The notes beneath the pieces were generated by a model. It worked only from the letters and a program-made list of their open reading frames with translations, did no database searches and was not told the origin of the DNA. From Sandaracinus amylolyticus (GTDB lineage: Bacteria > Myxococcota_A > Polyangia > Polyangiales > Sandaracinaceae), in NCBI RefSeq assembly GCF_000737325.1, contig NZ_CP011125.1:930001-994000 (forward strand): 64,000 nucleotides of DNA. Direction: 5' to 3'. Position 1 is the stretch's first letter, and each line of letters begins with the position of its first letter. Below are positions 56,119 through 64,000 of the stretch, in pieces. Made by a program: the position numbers and the translations under genes.

Positions 56119-57596
56119 CGCGCGCGCAGCTCGTCGTGCATCGCGCGCAGCACCGTCTTCTGCACCTTGCCCATCGCGTTGCGCGGCAGCGCGTCGAGCG
56201 CGTGCACCTCGCGCGGTCGCTTGTGCGGCGAGAGCAGGCGCGCGACGTGGTCCTCGAGCGCCTTCACGTCGACGCTCGATCGCGTGACCACGAACGCGAC
56301 GATGCGCTCGCCGAGATCGGGATCGCTCGCCCCGATCACCGCGGCCTCCGCGACCTCGGCGTGCTCGAGCAGCGCGGCCTCGACCTCGCCCGCGCCCACC
56401 TTGAACCCGCCGCACTTGATCAGATCGGTCGCGCGCCGGCCGACGATCCGGATCTGCCCGTCGTGCGCGCGCGTCGCGAGATCGCCGGTGTAGAACCAGC
56501 CCTCCGCGTCGAGCACCGCGCGCGTCGCGTCCTCGCGATTGAGATAGCCCGCGAACACGTTCGGTCCGCGCACCGCGACCTCGCCGATCGTCGCGTCGTC
56601 GCTCGCGTCGATGGTGCGTCGCTCGTCGTCGACCAAGCGCAGCTCGACCTCGTCGAGCGGCTGGCCCACCGAGCCCGGGCGTCGGTCGCCGTCGTGTCGT
56701 GCCGAGCAGTTGATGAGCGTCTCGGTGAGCCCGTAGCGCTCGATCACCCGATGCCCGGTGAGCCGCTCGAGCCGCTGGTGCTCGCGCACCGGCAGCGGCG
56801 CCGATCCGCTCACGAGCAGGCGCGCGCCGCGCAGCGCCTCGGCGATCGCGAGCTCGCCCTCCGCGGCCTCGCAGAGCCGGTGGTACATCGTGGGCACGCC
56901 GAAGAGCACGCTCGTCTCGTGCTCGCGCAGCGCGCTCGCGATCTCCTCGGGCGCGAAGCGCGGCACCCATCGCAGCGCGCCTCCGCGACGGATCGCACCG
57001 AACAATCCGAGCACCAGGCCGTGCACGTGGAAGAGCGGGAGCGCGTGCACGATCACGTCGTCCGCGCTCCACGACCATGCGCGCGCGAGCATGTCGAGAT
57101 CGCTCGCGACGTTGCGCGCGGTGATCAGCGCGCCCTTCGGTGCGCCGGTCGTGCCCGACGTGTAGAGGACCAGCACCGGGACGTCGAGGATCGGCCGGGG
57201 CGCGATCGGGGTCGCGCCTCGATCGTCGCTGATCGTCGCGGTGAGCAGCTCGAGCCCGGGCGCGCGTGCGCGCACGCTCGCGGGATCCGCCGCCACTGCG
57301 AGCTTCGGCGCAGCATCGGCGAGCACGTGCCCGAGCTCGCGCTCGCCGAGCTTCGGATCGATCGGCACCGTCACGTATCCCGCGGCGGCCTGCGCGATCA
57401 GCGCGACCAGCGTCTCGAGCGCGGGCTGCGTCCACACGCCGACGCGCTCACCGGGCATCACGCCGCGCAGCTCGAGCGACTCGACGTGGTGCGCGCACGC
57501 GCTCGCGAGCTCGGCCCAGGTCAGCGTGCGATCGCCGACGCACAGCGCGAGCCGGTCCGACGAGGGCGCGTGGAGCGAAGGGAAGAGCGTGTCCAT
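56115..57596 (-). CDS. AMP-dependent acyl-CoA synthetase/ligase (ACSF3/MatB-like)
   Basis: This 493-residue adenylating enzyme has the P-loop-like A3 motif YTSGTTGAPKGA, YGLTET, GWFYTGDLA, GRRATDLIKCGGFKVGAGEVE (hinge) and the C-terminal PRNAMGKVQK containing the catalytic Lys. The overall pattern resembles malonyl-CoA synthetase and ACSF3-type enzymes, but substrate choice is inference. It forms a coupled unit with the GalT-like gene (ATGA overlap) and is divergent from the trehalose-synthase-like gene. Confidence 0.9.
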   Translation of the reverse strand: MDTLFPSLHAPSSDRLALCVGDRTLTWAELASACAHHVESLELRGVMPGERVGVWTQPALETLVALIAQAAAGYVTVPIDPKLGERELGHVLADAAPKLAVAADPASVRARAPGLELLTATISDDRGATPIAPRPILDVPVLVLYTSGTTGAPKGALITARNVASDLDMLARAWSWSADDVIVHALPLFHVHGLVLGLFGAIRRGGALRWVPRFAPEEIASALREHETSVLFGVPTMYHRLCEAAEGELAIAEALRGARLLVSGSAPLPVREHQRLERLTGHRVIERYGLTETLINCSARHDGDRRPGSVGQPLDEVELRLVDDERRTIDASDDATIGEVAVRGPNVFAGYLNREDATRAVLDAEGWFYTGDLATRAHDGQIRIVGRRATDLIKCGGFKVGAGEVEAALLEHAEVAEAAVIGASDPDLGERIVAFVVTRSSVDVKALEDHVARLLSPHKRPREVHALDALPRNAMGKVQKTVLRAMHDELRAR

Positions 57597-57661
57597 CGCG
57601 GCGAGCGGTGTAGCACGACGCGCGTGCGACCCGCGCGCCGGGGCCTACGTCGCACCACGGG

Positions 57662-59404
57662 ATGATCGAAGACCTCTGGTACAAGAACGCGATCATCTAC
57701 AGCCTCGACCTCGAGACCTTCGTCGACTCCAACGGCGACGGCTGTGGCGACATCGAGGGGCTGATCCGTCGCCTCGACTACCTCGAGGCGCTCGGCGTCG
57801 ACGTGCTGTGGCTCGCGCCGTTCCATCCTTCGCCGAACCGCGACAACGGCTACGACGTCTCCGATCACTACGGCGTCGATCCGCGCCACGGCTCGCTCGG
57901 CGACTTCGTCGAGCTGGTGCACCAAGCGAAGAAGCGCGGGCTCAAGATCATCATCGACCTCGTGGTGAACCACACGTCGGATCAGCACGCGTGGTTCCAG
58001 CGATCACGCGCCGGCGATCCGCGCTTCCGCGACTGGTACGTGTGGTCGAAGAAGCGCCCGTCGACCTGGAACGAAGGGATGGTGTTCCCCGGCGTGCAGC
58101 GCGCGACGTGGACGCGCGACGCGCAGCGCAAGGAGTTCTATTTCCATCGCTTCTACGAGTTCCAGCCCGACCTCAACATCGCGAGCTCCGAGGTGCGCGC
58201 CGAGATCCGCCGCATCATCGGGTTCTGGCTGCAGGTCGGGGTCGACGGATTCCGCGTGGACGCAGTGCCGTTCATCATCGAGCACCCCGATCCCGCGAAC
58301 CTCGAGGCGCCGCCGCGCCTGCGCTTCGAGTACCTCGAGGAGATGCGCGACTTCCTGCAGTGGCGCGGCTCCGACTGCGTGCTGCTCGGTGAAGCGAACG
58401 TGCTGCCGGACGAGAGCTGCGCGTATTTCCGCGACGGCCGCGGCATCCACATGATGTTCAACTTCTGGGTGAACCAGCACCTCTTCTACGCGCTGGCGAC
58501 GGGCGACGTCGCGCCGCTGCGAGAGGCGCTGATCGCCACGCGCGAGCTGCCCTGGTCGGCGCAGTGGGCGCAGTTCCTCCGCAACCACGACGAGCTCGAT
58601 CTCGGGCGCCTCGAGGACGCGCAGCGCGCGCGCGTGCTCGCGCGGTTCGGCCCCGATCCTTCGATGCAGCTCTACGATCGCGGCATCCGCCGGCGCCTCG
58701 CGCCGATGCTCGGCAGTCGCGCGCAGAGCGAGCTCGCGTACAGCATGGCGTTCGCGCTCCCGGGCACGCCGGTCATCCGCTACGGCGACGAGATCGGGAT
58801 GGGCGATCTCCTCGAGCTGCGAGAGCGCGACGCGGTGCGGACTCCGATGCAGTGGTCGAACGATCCGCAGGCGGGATTCTCGACGTCCGAGTCGCTCGTG
58901 CACCCCGTGATCGAGTCGGGCGCGTACGGATATCGACACTGCAACGTCGCCGATCAGCGCCGCGATCCCGGCTCGATGCTGCGATGGATGATGCGCCTCG
59001 TGTCGATCCGGAAGGAGTGCCCCGAGATCGGCTGGGGACGCTGGGAGATCCTCGAGAGTGGCTCTCCGCACGTGCTCGCGATGCGCCTCGAGTGGCGCGA
59101 TCGATCGGTGGTCACGCTCCACAACTTCGACGTGCACCCGCAGGAGGTCGAGATTCGCGTCGACGTCGAGGACGGCCATCGGCTCGTCGATCTCTGGACG
59201 CCTCGAGAGAGCGTGGCGGGTGAGGACGGACTCCATCGCATCCCGCTCGAGTCGTTCGGATATCGATGGTATCGAGTCGGCAGTCTGAATTACGCGCTCC
59301 GCCGCACGCCCGAGGCTCCGATGTTGCGCGACGCCGCCGTGCCCCCGCGGAAGCCCGCGAAGCCCCGCGGGGGCACGAAGAAGCGCCGCAAGAGCCAACG
59401 TTAG
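57662..59404 (+). CDS. GH13 trehalose-synthase-like enzyme
   Basis: This 580-residue alpha-glucosyl enzyme has the (beta/alpha)8 barrel motifs DLVVNHTS, GFRVDAVPF (nucleophile Asp), LGEANV (acid/base Glu) and LRNHDELD. The N-terminal WYKNAIIYSLDLETF and the NSNGDG-like calcium motif (DSNGDGCGD) fit trehalose synthase and related maltose-acting GH13 enzymes. It is predicted to convert maltose to trehalose or cleave small maltosides. It ends with a basic tail (PRGGTKKRRKSQR). There is no signal peptide, so it is cytoplasmic. Its stop overlaps the stop of the convergent HAF gene. Confidence 0.88.
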   Translation: MIEDLWYKNAIIYSLDLETFVDSNGDGCGDIEGLIRRLDYLEALGVDVLWLAPFHPSPNRDNGYDVSDHYGVDPRHGSLGDFVELVHQAKKRGLKIIIDLVVNHTSDQHAWFQRSRAGDPRFRDWYVWSKKRPSTWNEGMVFPGVQRATWTRDAQRKEFYFHRFYEFQPDLNIASSEVRAEIRRIIGFWLQVGVDGFRVDAVPFIIEHPDPANLEAPPRLRFEYLEEMRDFLQWRGSDCVLLGEANVLPDESCAYFRDGRGIHMMFNFWVNQHLFYALATGDVAPLREALIATRELPWSAQWAQFLRNHDELDLGRLEDAQRARVLARFGPDPSMQLYDRGIRRRLAPMLGSRAQSELAYSMAFALPGTPVIRYGDEIGMGDLLELRERDAVRTPMQWSNDPQAGFSTSESLVHPVIESGAYGYRHCNVADQRRDPGSMLRWMMRLVSIRKECPEIGWGRWEILESGSPHVLAMRLEWRDRSVVTLHNFDVHPQEVEIRVDVEDGHRLVDLWTPRESVAGEDGLHRIPLESFGYRWYRVGSLNYALRRTPEAPMLRDAAVPPRKPAKPRGGTKKRRKSQR

Positions 59405-61701
59405 TCGCGCGGCATCAGCACCACGCCGCGCTCGGTGCCGTCGGGCTCGACGCCGTTCGCGACGATCGCGCCCCGCGCGTCGATGTCGCGCGCCTCGCGC
59501 AGCACGAGCTCGGTGTCGCCGGCGCGCGTGTCGAGCCGCACCAGCTCGCCCTCCTGCGGATCGTAGCGAAACGCGAAGGGGTGTCCGTCGGTCCCGGACG
59601 CGGTGCCGACCACCACGCCTTCGTCGTTCACCGCGAGCGGCACGACACGCCCGCTCGTCGCGGGATCGCCCGCGACATCGGGCAGCCAGTCGAAGAGCTC
59701 GCGCGTGCGATCGTAGACGAACGCGTGCCCGTACACGCCCGCGACGTAGCGCCCGTCGTCGCTGATCGCCGACGCGGTCGCGCCTGCGCCGAGCTCGAGC
59801 GGCGTCAGCGTCCCAGCCGCGACGATCACCGCATCGTCGGCGCGCGCGCCGACCACGACGCCGTCCTCGCTCATCGCGAAGGGCTGGCCGACGAAGAGCG
59901 CGTGCCACGCGCCGTCGCCGGTGCGCACGCACGCCGACGGGCCCGCGTCGAGGAGGCACTCGATCAGCACTTCGCCCGCTGCGTCGACGTCGTAGCCGAA
60001 CGCGTGTGCGACGCCCTCTGCGAGCAGGTGCGGCGCCAGCTGCGCGCTGCCCTCGTGCGTGAACGGCATCCACGTGCGCAGATCGCTGAACTCGTCACGC
60101 ACCCACACGCTGCCCGCGATCGTCCCGCTGCGCGAGGTGCGCGACACGACCCACTCGCCGCTCGGGTCGTCGAGGAACGAGAGCTCACCGTCGCGCCACC
60201 ACGCGCCGCGCATCCGGTCCGCGCCGACCTCGGTGCGGAACGCGGACGAGAGCAGCACGTCACCGCTCGCCGTCATGCCGAGCGCGATGCTCCCCGGCGC
60301 GCCGTCCTGACCGTCCTGCATCGCGATCACGTCGTACTCGTGCGGCCCCGCGGCGGGCGTCGCGGGCGGGCGATCGATCTCGGGCCAGTCGAGCGGCACG
60401 AGCAGCAGCGCGACGGACTCCGCCGTCACGGGATCCGTGGTCGTCGCGGCGATGTGACCCGCGTCGCCGATCGCGCGTGCATCCTGGATCCGCCAGTCGT
60501 CTCCGGGGAGCTCGGTGAGCGCGTCGAGCCGCATGATCTCGCCGCGCCGCGGGTCGAAGAGCCAGGCGGCGTCCTGGCCGTGCTCGTCGTGTCCCGAGCC
60601 CACGGCGAATCCGTCGTCGTTCACGCCCCATGGCTGCGAGTAGAGATCGCGCAGCGGACGCCCGTCGACGTCGCCGATCACGATCGGCGGCTCGTCGCTC
60701 TCGCGATCGATCCAGAGCGCGGTGCCGAAGGGCTCCGTCGCGGTCGGTCGAGTCTGCAGCGCGACCACGTAGCGGCCGTTGCCGCTGATCGCGCGCGGCA
60801 TCGTCTCGAAGATCGAGCGCGGTCCGATCTCCACGAGCCCTCCGTCGTCGCGCACGAAGCCCGAGGTCTCGAGCTCGTTCGCGAGGCCGACGAGCGTGCC
60901 GTCGTCGGCGAGCGCGAATCCTCCGCCCGGCTCGAAGAGGTCCCAGCCCGTGCCCGGCGTGTAGCGGCAGATGCGATACGCGCTCTCGATCTCGCACTCC
61001 GCCGCGATCTGGCCCTCGTCGTTGATCGAGGTCCCCAGCGAGTACACGTTCGCGCCGAGCTCGAGCCCGACGTCCTCGAAGCTCTCGCCGTCCGAGACGA
61101 ACGCGCGGTCGGGCCCGTTGGCCCACGTCGCGCTCCCGGTCACGAGCCCGTCGTCGTTGATCGCGAGGCCGCTCGTGGTGATCGCGGCGTCACCGCCGAC
61201 GTCGACGATCCCGCTCGCCTCGTCGAAGCGGAACGCGAACCAGCGGATCCCGCCGGCAGCCATCACCGCGCGCGCGGTCCCTGCGATCTGTCCGACAGCG
61301 TTCACTCCGTACGCCGTGCTCGCCTGCGACTCGGCGCCCGCGATGAGCGGCACACGCACCGCGCGGAACCGAGGCGGCGCGTAGACGACGGTGGGACGCG
61401 CCTCGCTCTCGTCGCACGGAAAGGGCAGCCCGGCGTCGCAGGGCGGAGGAGGCTCTTCCTCTTCCACGCACTCGCCCGCCTCGAGCACGTAGCCAGTCGC
61501 ACAGGCGTCGCAGCGCGCGCCGGAATATCCGACGTCGCACGAGCACGTCAGTCGACCTCCGGTGCAGATGCCGCTTCCGTGCGCGCCGCACGCACCGACG
61601 TCGCAGAGCTCCGTCGCGCGAGGCCCGTCGCACGCGCATCCCGGCGCGAGCGCGAGCGGGACCACGAGAAGAATGAGGGCGAGCGAATCGAATCGAGACA
61701 T
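59401..61701 (-). CDS. HAF-repeat lipoprotein with EGF-like domain
   Basis: This 766-residue lipoprotein has a signal (MSRFDSLALILLVVPLALAPGC; lipobox ending APGC), then an EGF-like disulphide module (CDVGACGAHGSGICTGGRL, CSCDVGYSGARCDACA), and an acidic/Pro linker. The main body contains many HAF-type repeats (AYGVNAVGQIAGTA, AINDDGLVTGSATW, AISDDGRYVAGVYG), the family of extracellular proteins with a beta-propeller-like repeat. An AAGGAGAT ribosome site precedes the ATG at 61701. Function is unknown; a surface role is likely. Confidence 0.82.
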   Translation of the reverse strand: MSRFDSLALILLVVPLALAPGCACDGPRATELCDVGACGAHGSGICTGGRLTCSCDVGYSGARCDACATGYVLEAGECVEEEEPPPPCDAGLPFPCDESEARPTVVYAPPRFRAVRVPLIAGAESQASTAYGVNAVGQIAGTARAVMAAGGIRWFAFRFDEASGIVDVGGDAAITTSGLAINDDGLVTGSATWANGPDRAFVSDGESFEDVGLELGANVYSLGTSINDEGQIAAECEIESAYRICRYTPGTGWDLFEPGGGFALADDGTLVGLANELETSGFVRDDGGLVEIGPRSIFETMPRAISGNGRYVVALQTRPTATEPFGTALWIDRESDEPPIVIGDVDGRPLRDLYSQPWGVNDDGFAVGSGHDEHGQDAAWLFDPRRGEIMRLDALTELPGDDWRIQDARAIGDAGHIAATTTDPVTAESVALLLVPLDWPEIDRPPATPAAGPHEYDVIAMQDGQDGAPGSIALGMTASGDVLLSSAFRTEVGADRMRGAWWRDGELSFLDDPSGEWVVSRTSRSGTIAGSVWVRDEFSDLRTWMPFTHEGSAQLAPHLLAEGVAHAFGYDVDAAGEVLIECLLDAGPSACVRTGDGAWHALFVGQPFAMSEDGVVVGARADDAVIVAAGTLTPLELGAGATASAISDDGRYVAGVYGHAFVYDRTRELFDWLPDVAGDPATSGRVVPLAVNDEGVVVGTASGTDGHPFAFRYDPQEGELVRLDTRAGDTELVLREARDIDARGAIVANGVEPDGTERGVVLMPRD

Positions 61702-61876
61702 CGACGATCGATCTCCTTGCGTGTCGAGCAGTGGCCGGAGCGCTCGAATCACGTCGCGGAGATTCGATGTTGGACACATCGATGCTCGGGAGATCGACTG
61801 CCACGCTCGACTGGCACGCTCGCGCGCGCACACGGGCCCATTCGCGCCGGATCGGCACGGCGGACGAGCGAGGGGG

Positions 61877-61924
61877 GGGCGGGCGTGCGCGTTCTGGATG
61901 GGGGCGAGAGCGGCACGCCCGCCC
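61877..61924 (-). terminator. Kinase-gene terminator hairpin
   Basis: GGGCGGGCGTGC (61877-61888) pairs with GCACGCCCGCCC (61913-61924), a 12-bp stem with a 24-base loop. It lies 44 bases past the stop of the minus-strand kinase gene and upstream of the HAF gene. No T tract; rho-independent activity is not assured. Confidence 0.5.
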
Positions 61925-61967
61925 ATCTCGACTTGGGCGCCGCGAGCGCGGTCCGTCACGAGGTCGC

Positions 61968-63968
61968 TCAGGTGCCCGGCGGCTTGCTCTCTCGCTCTCG
62001 CTGTCGCTCGAGGAATGCGCGCCACTCGCGGCGTCGCTGTTCGCTCCGCTCGCGCCACGGGGCCACCACGTCCTCTTCGATGCGCGCCCAGATCGCGACC
62101 ACGTTGATCGTGAGCGAGAGGTTCGCGAGCGACTCGAAGAGGAACACGTGCTCGGGCCACACGTTCGCGAGCGCGAGCCCGACGACGTACACGGCGACCG
62201 TCGGCCAGAGGCGCGCCTCGATCGTGGCGGCCGCGACCGCCGCGAGCACGGTGTAGAGGAACATCAGCAGCGGTCCGGCCTGCTCGGGCGTCACACCGAG
62301 CCTCCACACCGATCCGAAGAAGACGATCTGCGCGCCCAGCATCACGCCGACGAGCCGGGTGAGGCGGCGGTTGATCGCGGTGCGCGAGAGCGAGTCGCGC
62401 GCCCAGTACCCGAGCCCGACCGCCGCGACGAAGAGCGCCGACGTCGCGATCATCGCCTGGGCGTGCGAGCGCTCCGCGTGACCGGTGCGCATCCAGACCC
62501 AGAGCGAGAACGGCGCGATCGTCCACAGCGTGCCGAGCACCATCCCGATGAACACGCGCGTGCGGCGCCCGATCGACGGATCGTGATCGCGCGCGAGCTT
62601 CGCGCGCCGTTCTTCCTCCGCTTGCCACTTCGCGCGCTCCTCGCTCACGCGCGCGACGAGCTCGGCCGGTGCGCCCTCGACCTCGGCGAGCAAGAGCGCG
62701 GCGGCCTTCGGATCACCCTGCTCGAGCTCGAGCTCGATCATCGTGATCAGCGCGCGTCGCAGCCCGGCGCGCGCCTCCTCGTTGTCGCGCCAGATCTCGA
62801 GCGCCTCGAGGAAGCCGAAGCGGCACTCGCCGAACAAGTGATAGAGGCGCAGGCGACGCTCGTCGGGATCGCCACCGGCGCGCGCCTTCTCTTCGAGCAG
62901 CTCGGCGAGGCGCGTCTCGGCCTCGGCCGCGAGCTTCAGCGATCCGCGGTGCTCGAGGAACCCGATCAGCGCGAGCCGCAGCTGCTCCGCGCTCTCGAAG
63001 CGCGCGTCGGGATCGGCGTCCATCGCGCGGAGCACGATGCGCGCGAGCTCTGCCGGCGTGCCCTCGGGCAGGCTCGGCTTGCTGCGCGCGATCGCGTGCA
63101 GGATCTCGCCGAGGTGCGCGCCCTCGTGCGGCGCGCGCCCCGCGATCACCTCGAAGAGCATCGCGCCGAGCAGGTACACGTCGGTGCGCGCGGAGAGCAG
63201 TCCGGGCGCGCCGCCGAGCATCTCGGGCGCCATGTAGAGCGGCGTCCCTGCGAGCTCGATCGCGTCCTTCGCGAGCGGAAGGCGCCCGGTGCCGTCGTCG
63301 TGCATCGCGACCGCGATGCCCCAGTCGAGCACGTAGACCTCGCCGAACTCGCCGATCATCACGTTCTCGGGCTTGAGATCGCGATGCAGGATCCCGCGGC
63401 TGTGCGCGAAGTGCACCGCGTTGCACACCGCGACGAGGATCCGGACGTTCCACTCGAACGCGTCGCGCGCCTGGAAGCGCTTCTTGATCGCCTTGTCGTC
63501 GCGCATGAGCTCGGCCCACGACGCGCCGGCGATCTTCTTGAGCACGATCTGCGGCGCGCCCTGGGCGTCGAGCGAGATGTCGTAGACCGGCACGACGTTC
63601 GGGTGCTCGAGCGAGCCCGTGACCCACGCCTCGCGTAGCAGCTTGAGCGTCGCCGCGTCGCTCTTCTGATCGGCCTTGAGCGTCTTGACCGCGACCTCGC
63701 GACCGAGCGCGAGCTGCGTCGCGAGCCGCACGACGCCCATCCCGCCCTCGCCGATCGTGCCGCGCACCTCGATGCCCGCGCCGGTCGGTCCCATGCGGCG
63801 CAGCAGCGCGATCGCGTGCTCGCCCGCGGCGTCGGGGCGCGAGCGCTCGGGCGTGATCGTCGAGCTCGGCGATCGATCGATCGTGCGCGCGTCCTGGAGG
63901 AGCTCCTCCATCCGCGCTTCGAGGGTCTGGCTCAGCTCGTCCGAAGGCGGCATCCGCGCGCTCGTCAT
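61968..63968 (-). CDS. Membrane Ser/Thr protein kinase with DWG activation motif
   Basis: This 666-residue protein has a cytoplasmic Hanks kinase (about residues 65-330; P-loop GEGGMG 73-78, Lys 95, HRD 195-197, DWG 215-217 where DFG is usual, APE). A helical region follows (KLAAEAETRLAELLEEK), then a C-terminal block of about six transmembrane segments starting near residue 470 (TRVFIGMVLGTLWTIAPFSLWVW). The DWG variant is found in many bacterial kinases and is not proof of inactivity. The first about 60 residues are polar. No sensory ectodomain is seen. It is the last gene of the window, with only 32 bases beyond its start. Confidence 0.9.
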   Translation of the reverse strand: MTSARMPPSDELSQTLEARMEELLQDARTIDRSPSSTITPERSRPDAAGEHAIALLRRMGPTGAGIEVRGTIGEGGMGVVRLATQLALGREVAVKTLKADQKSDAATLKLLREAWVTGSLEHPNVVPVYDISLDAQGAPQIVLKKIAGASWAELMRDDKAIKKRFQARDAFEWNVRILVAVCNAVHFAHSRGILHRDLKPENVMIGEFGEVYVLDWGIAVAMHDDGTGRLPLAKDAIELAGTPLYMAPEMLGGAPGLLSARTDVYLLGAMLFEVIAGRAPHEGAHLGEILHAIARSKPSLPEGTPAELARIVLRAMDADPDARFESAEQLRLALIGFLEHRGSLKLAAEAETRLAELLEEKARAGGDPDERRLRLYHLFGECRFGFLEALEIWRDNEEARAGLRRALITMIELELEQGDPKAAALLLAEVEGAPAELVARVSEERAKWQAEEERRAKLARDHDPSIGRRTRVFIGMVLGTLWTIAPFSLWVWMRTGHAERSHAQAMIATSALFVAAVGLGYWARDSLSRTAINRRLTRLVGVMLGAQIVFFGSVWRLGVTPEQAGPLLMFLYTVLAAVAAATIEARLWPTVAVYVVGLALANVWPEHVFLFESLANLSLTINVVAIWARIEEDVVAPWRERSEQRRREWRAFLERQRERESKPPGT

Positions 63969-64000
63969 CGTCGTCCTGCGTGGCTCTCGCCGATCGACTC

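Overview
The window looks like chromosomal DNA of a myxobacterium, most likely Polyangiales and Sandaracinus-like. The base composition is very GC-rich. Four large Hanks-type Ser/Thr kinases have extra domains. Two FHA-type enhancer-binding proteins are present. Many lipoproteins carry Asp-Ala-Gly linkers, and one secreted protein ends in a MYXO-CTERM-like tail. The genus is inferred; no rRNA is present to test it. No tRNA, rRNA, CRISPR array, insertion sequence or phage gene was seen.

Layout. 1-4.2 kb: the start of a circularly permuted ATP-grasp gene, a DUF4234 membrane protein, atpD and atpC (each followed by a copy of a 97-bp hairpin-rich repeat), and an outer-membrane channel-like protein. 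4.2-11.3 kb: a small protein, an Arg/Glu-repeat helical protein, a glycogen debranching enzyme, an Lrp/AsnC regulator behind a 37-bp inverted repeat, a MarC-family protein, and a three-gene DUF2382 stress-protein cluster. 11.3-18 kb: a Cys-rich lipoprotein, RtcB, a lipoprotein alpha-amylase, a fatty-acid hydroxylase-like protein, a TetR regulator and Ppx/GppA.

18-26.5 kb is the signalling region. It holds a Ser/Thr kinase-globin-alpha/beta-hydrolase fusion whose 3' end abuts a stand-alone globin, an FHA regulator without GAFTGA, an AraC regulator, and a TPR-kinase with a degenerate second kinase-like tail. 26.5-36 kb: an M15-type peptidase, a glycine-rich lipoprotein coupled to rnc, an NlpC/P60-like protein, a membrane protein, a PECR-like reductase, small lipoproteins and a HIT protein. 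36-42.7 kb: a PHM-like copper protein, gyrB, a methyltransferase, and a divergent SDR/LysR pair.

42.7-54.1 kb: a PknK-like kinase downstream of an FHA enhancer-binding protein, two divergent beta-helix lipoproteins, a MYXO-CTERM protein and TrmO. 54.1-64 kb: a three-copy repeat cluster, a coupled acyl-CoA synthetase/GalT pair, a trehalose-synthase-like GH13 enzyme, a HAF-repeat lipoprotein and a membrane Ser/Thr kinase.

Three themes stand out. One is alpha-glucan and trehalose metabolism (debranching enzyme, amylase, trehalose-synthase-like enzyme). The second is Thr-phosphorylation signalling, with kinase and FHA partners. The third is a large set of exported lipoproteins. Genes are tightly packed: many same-strand pairs overlap by 4 bp and several convergent pairs share or abut stop codons. 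The most novel item is the kinase-globin-hydrolase fusion with its paralogous globin neighbour, which could be a heme-based gas or redox sensor.
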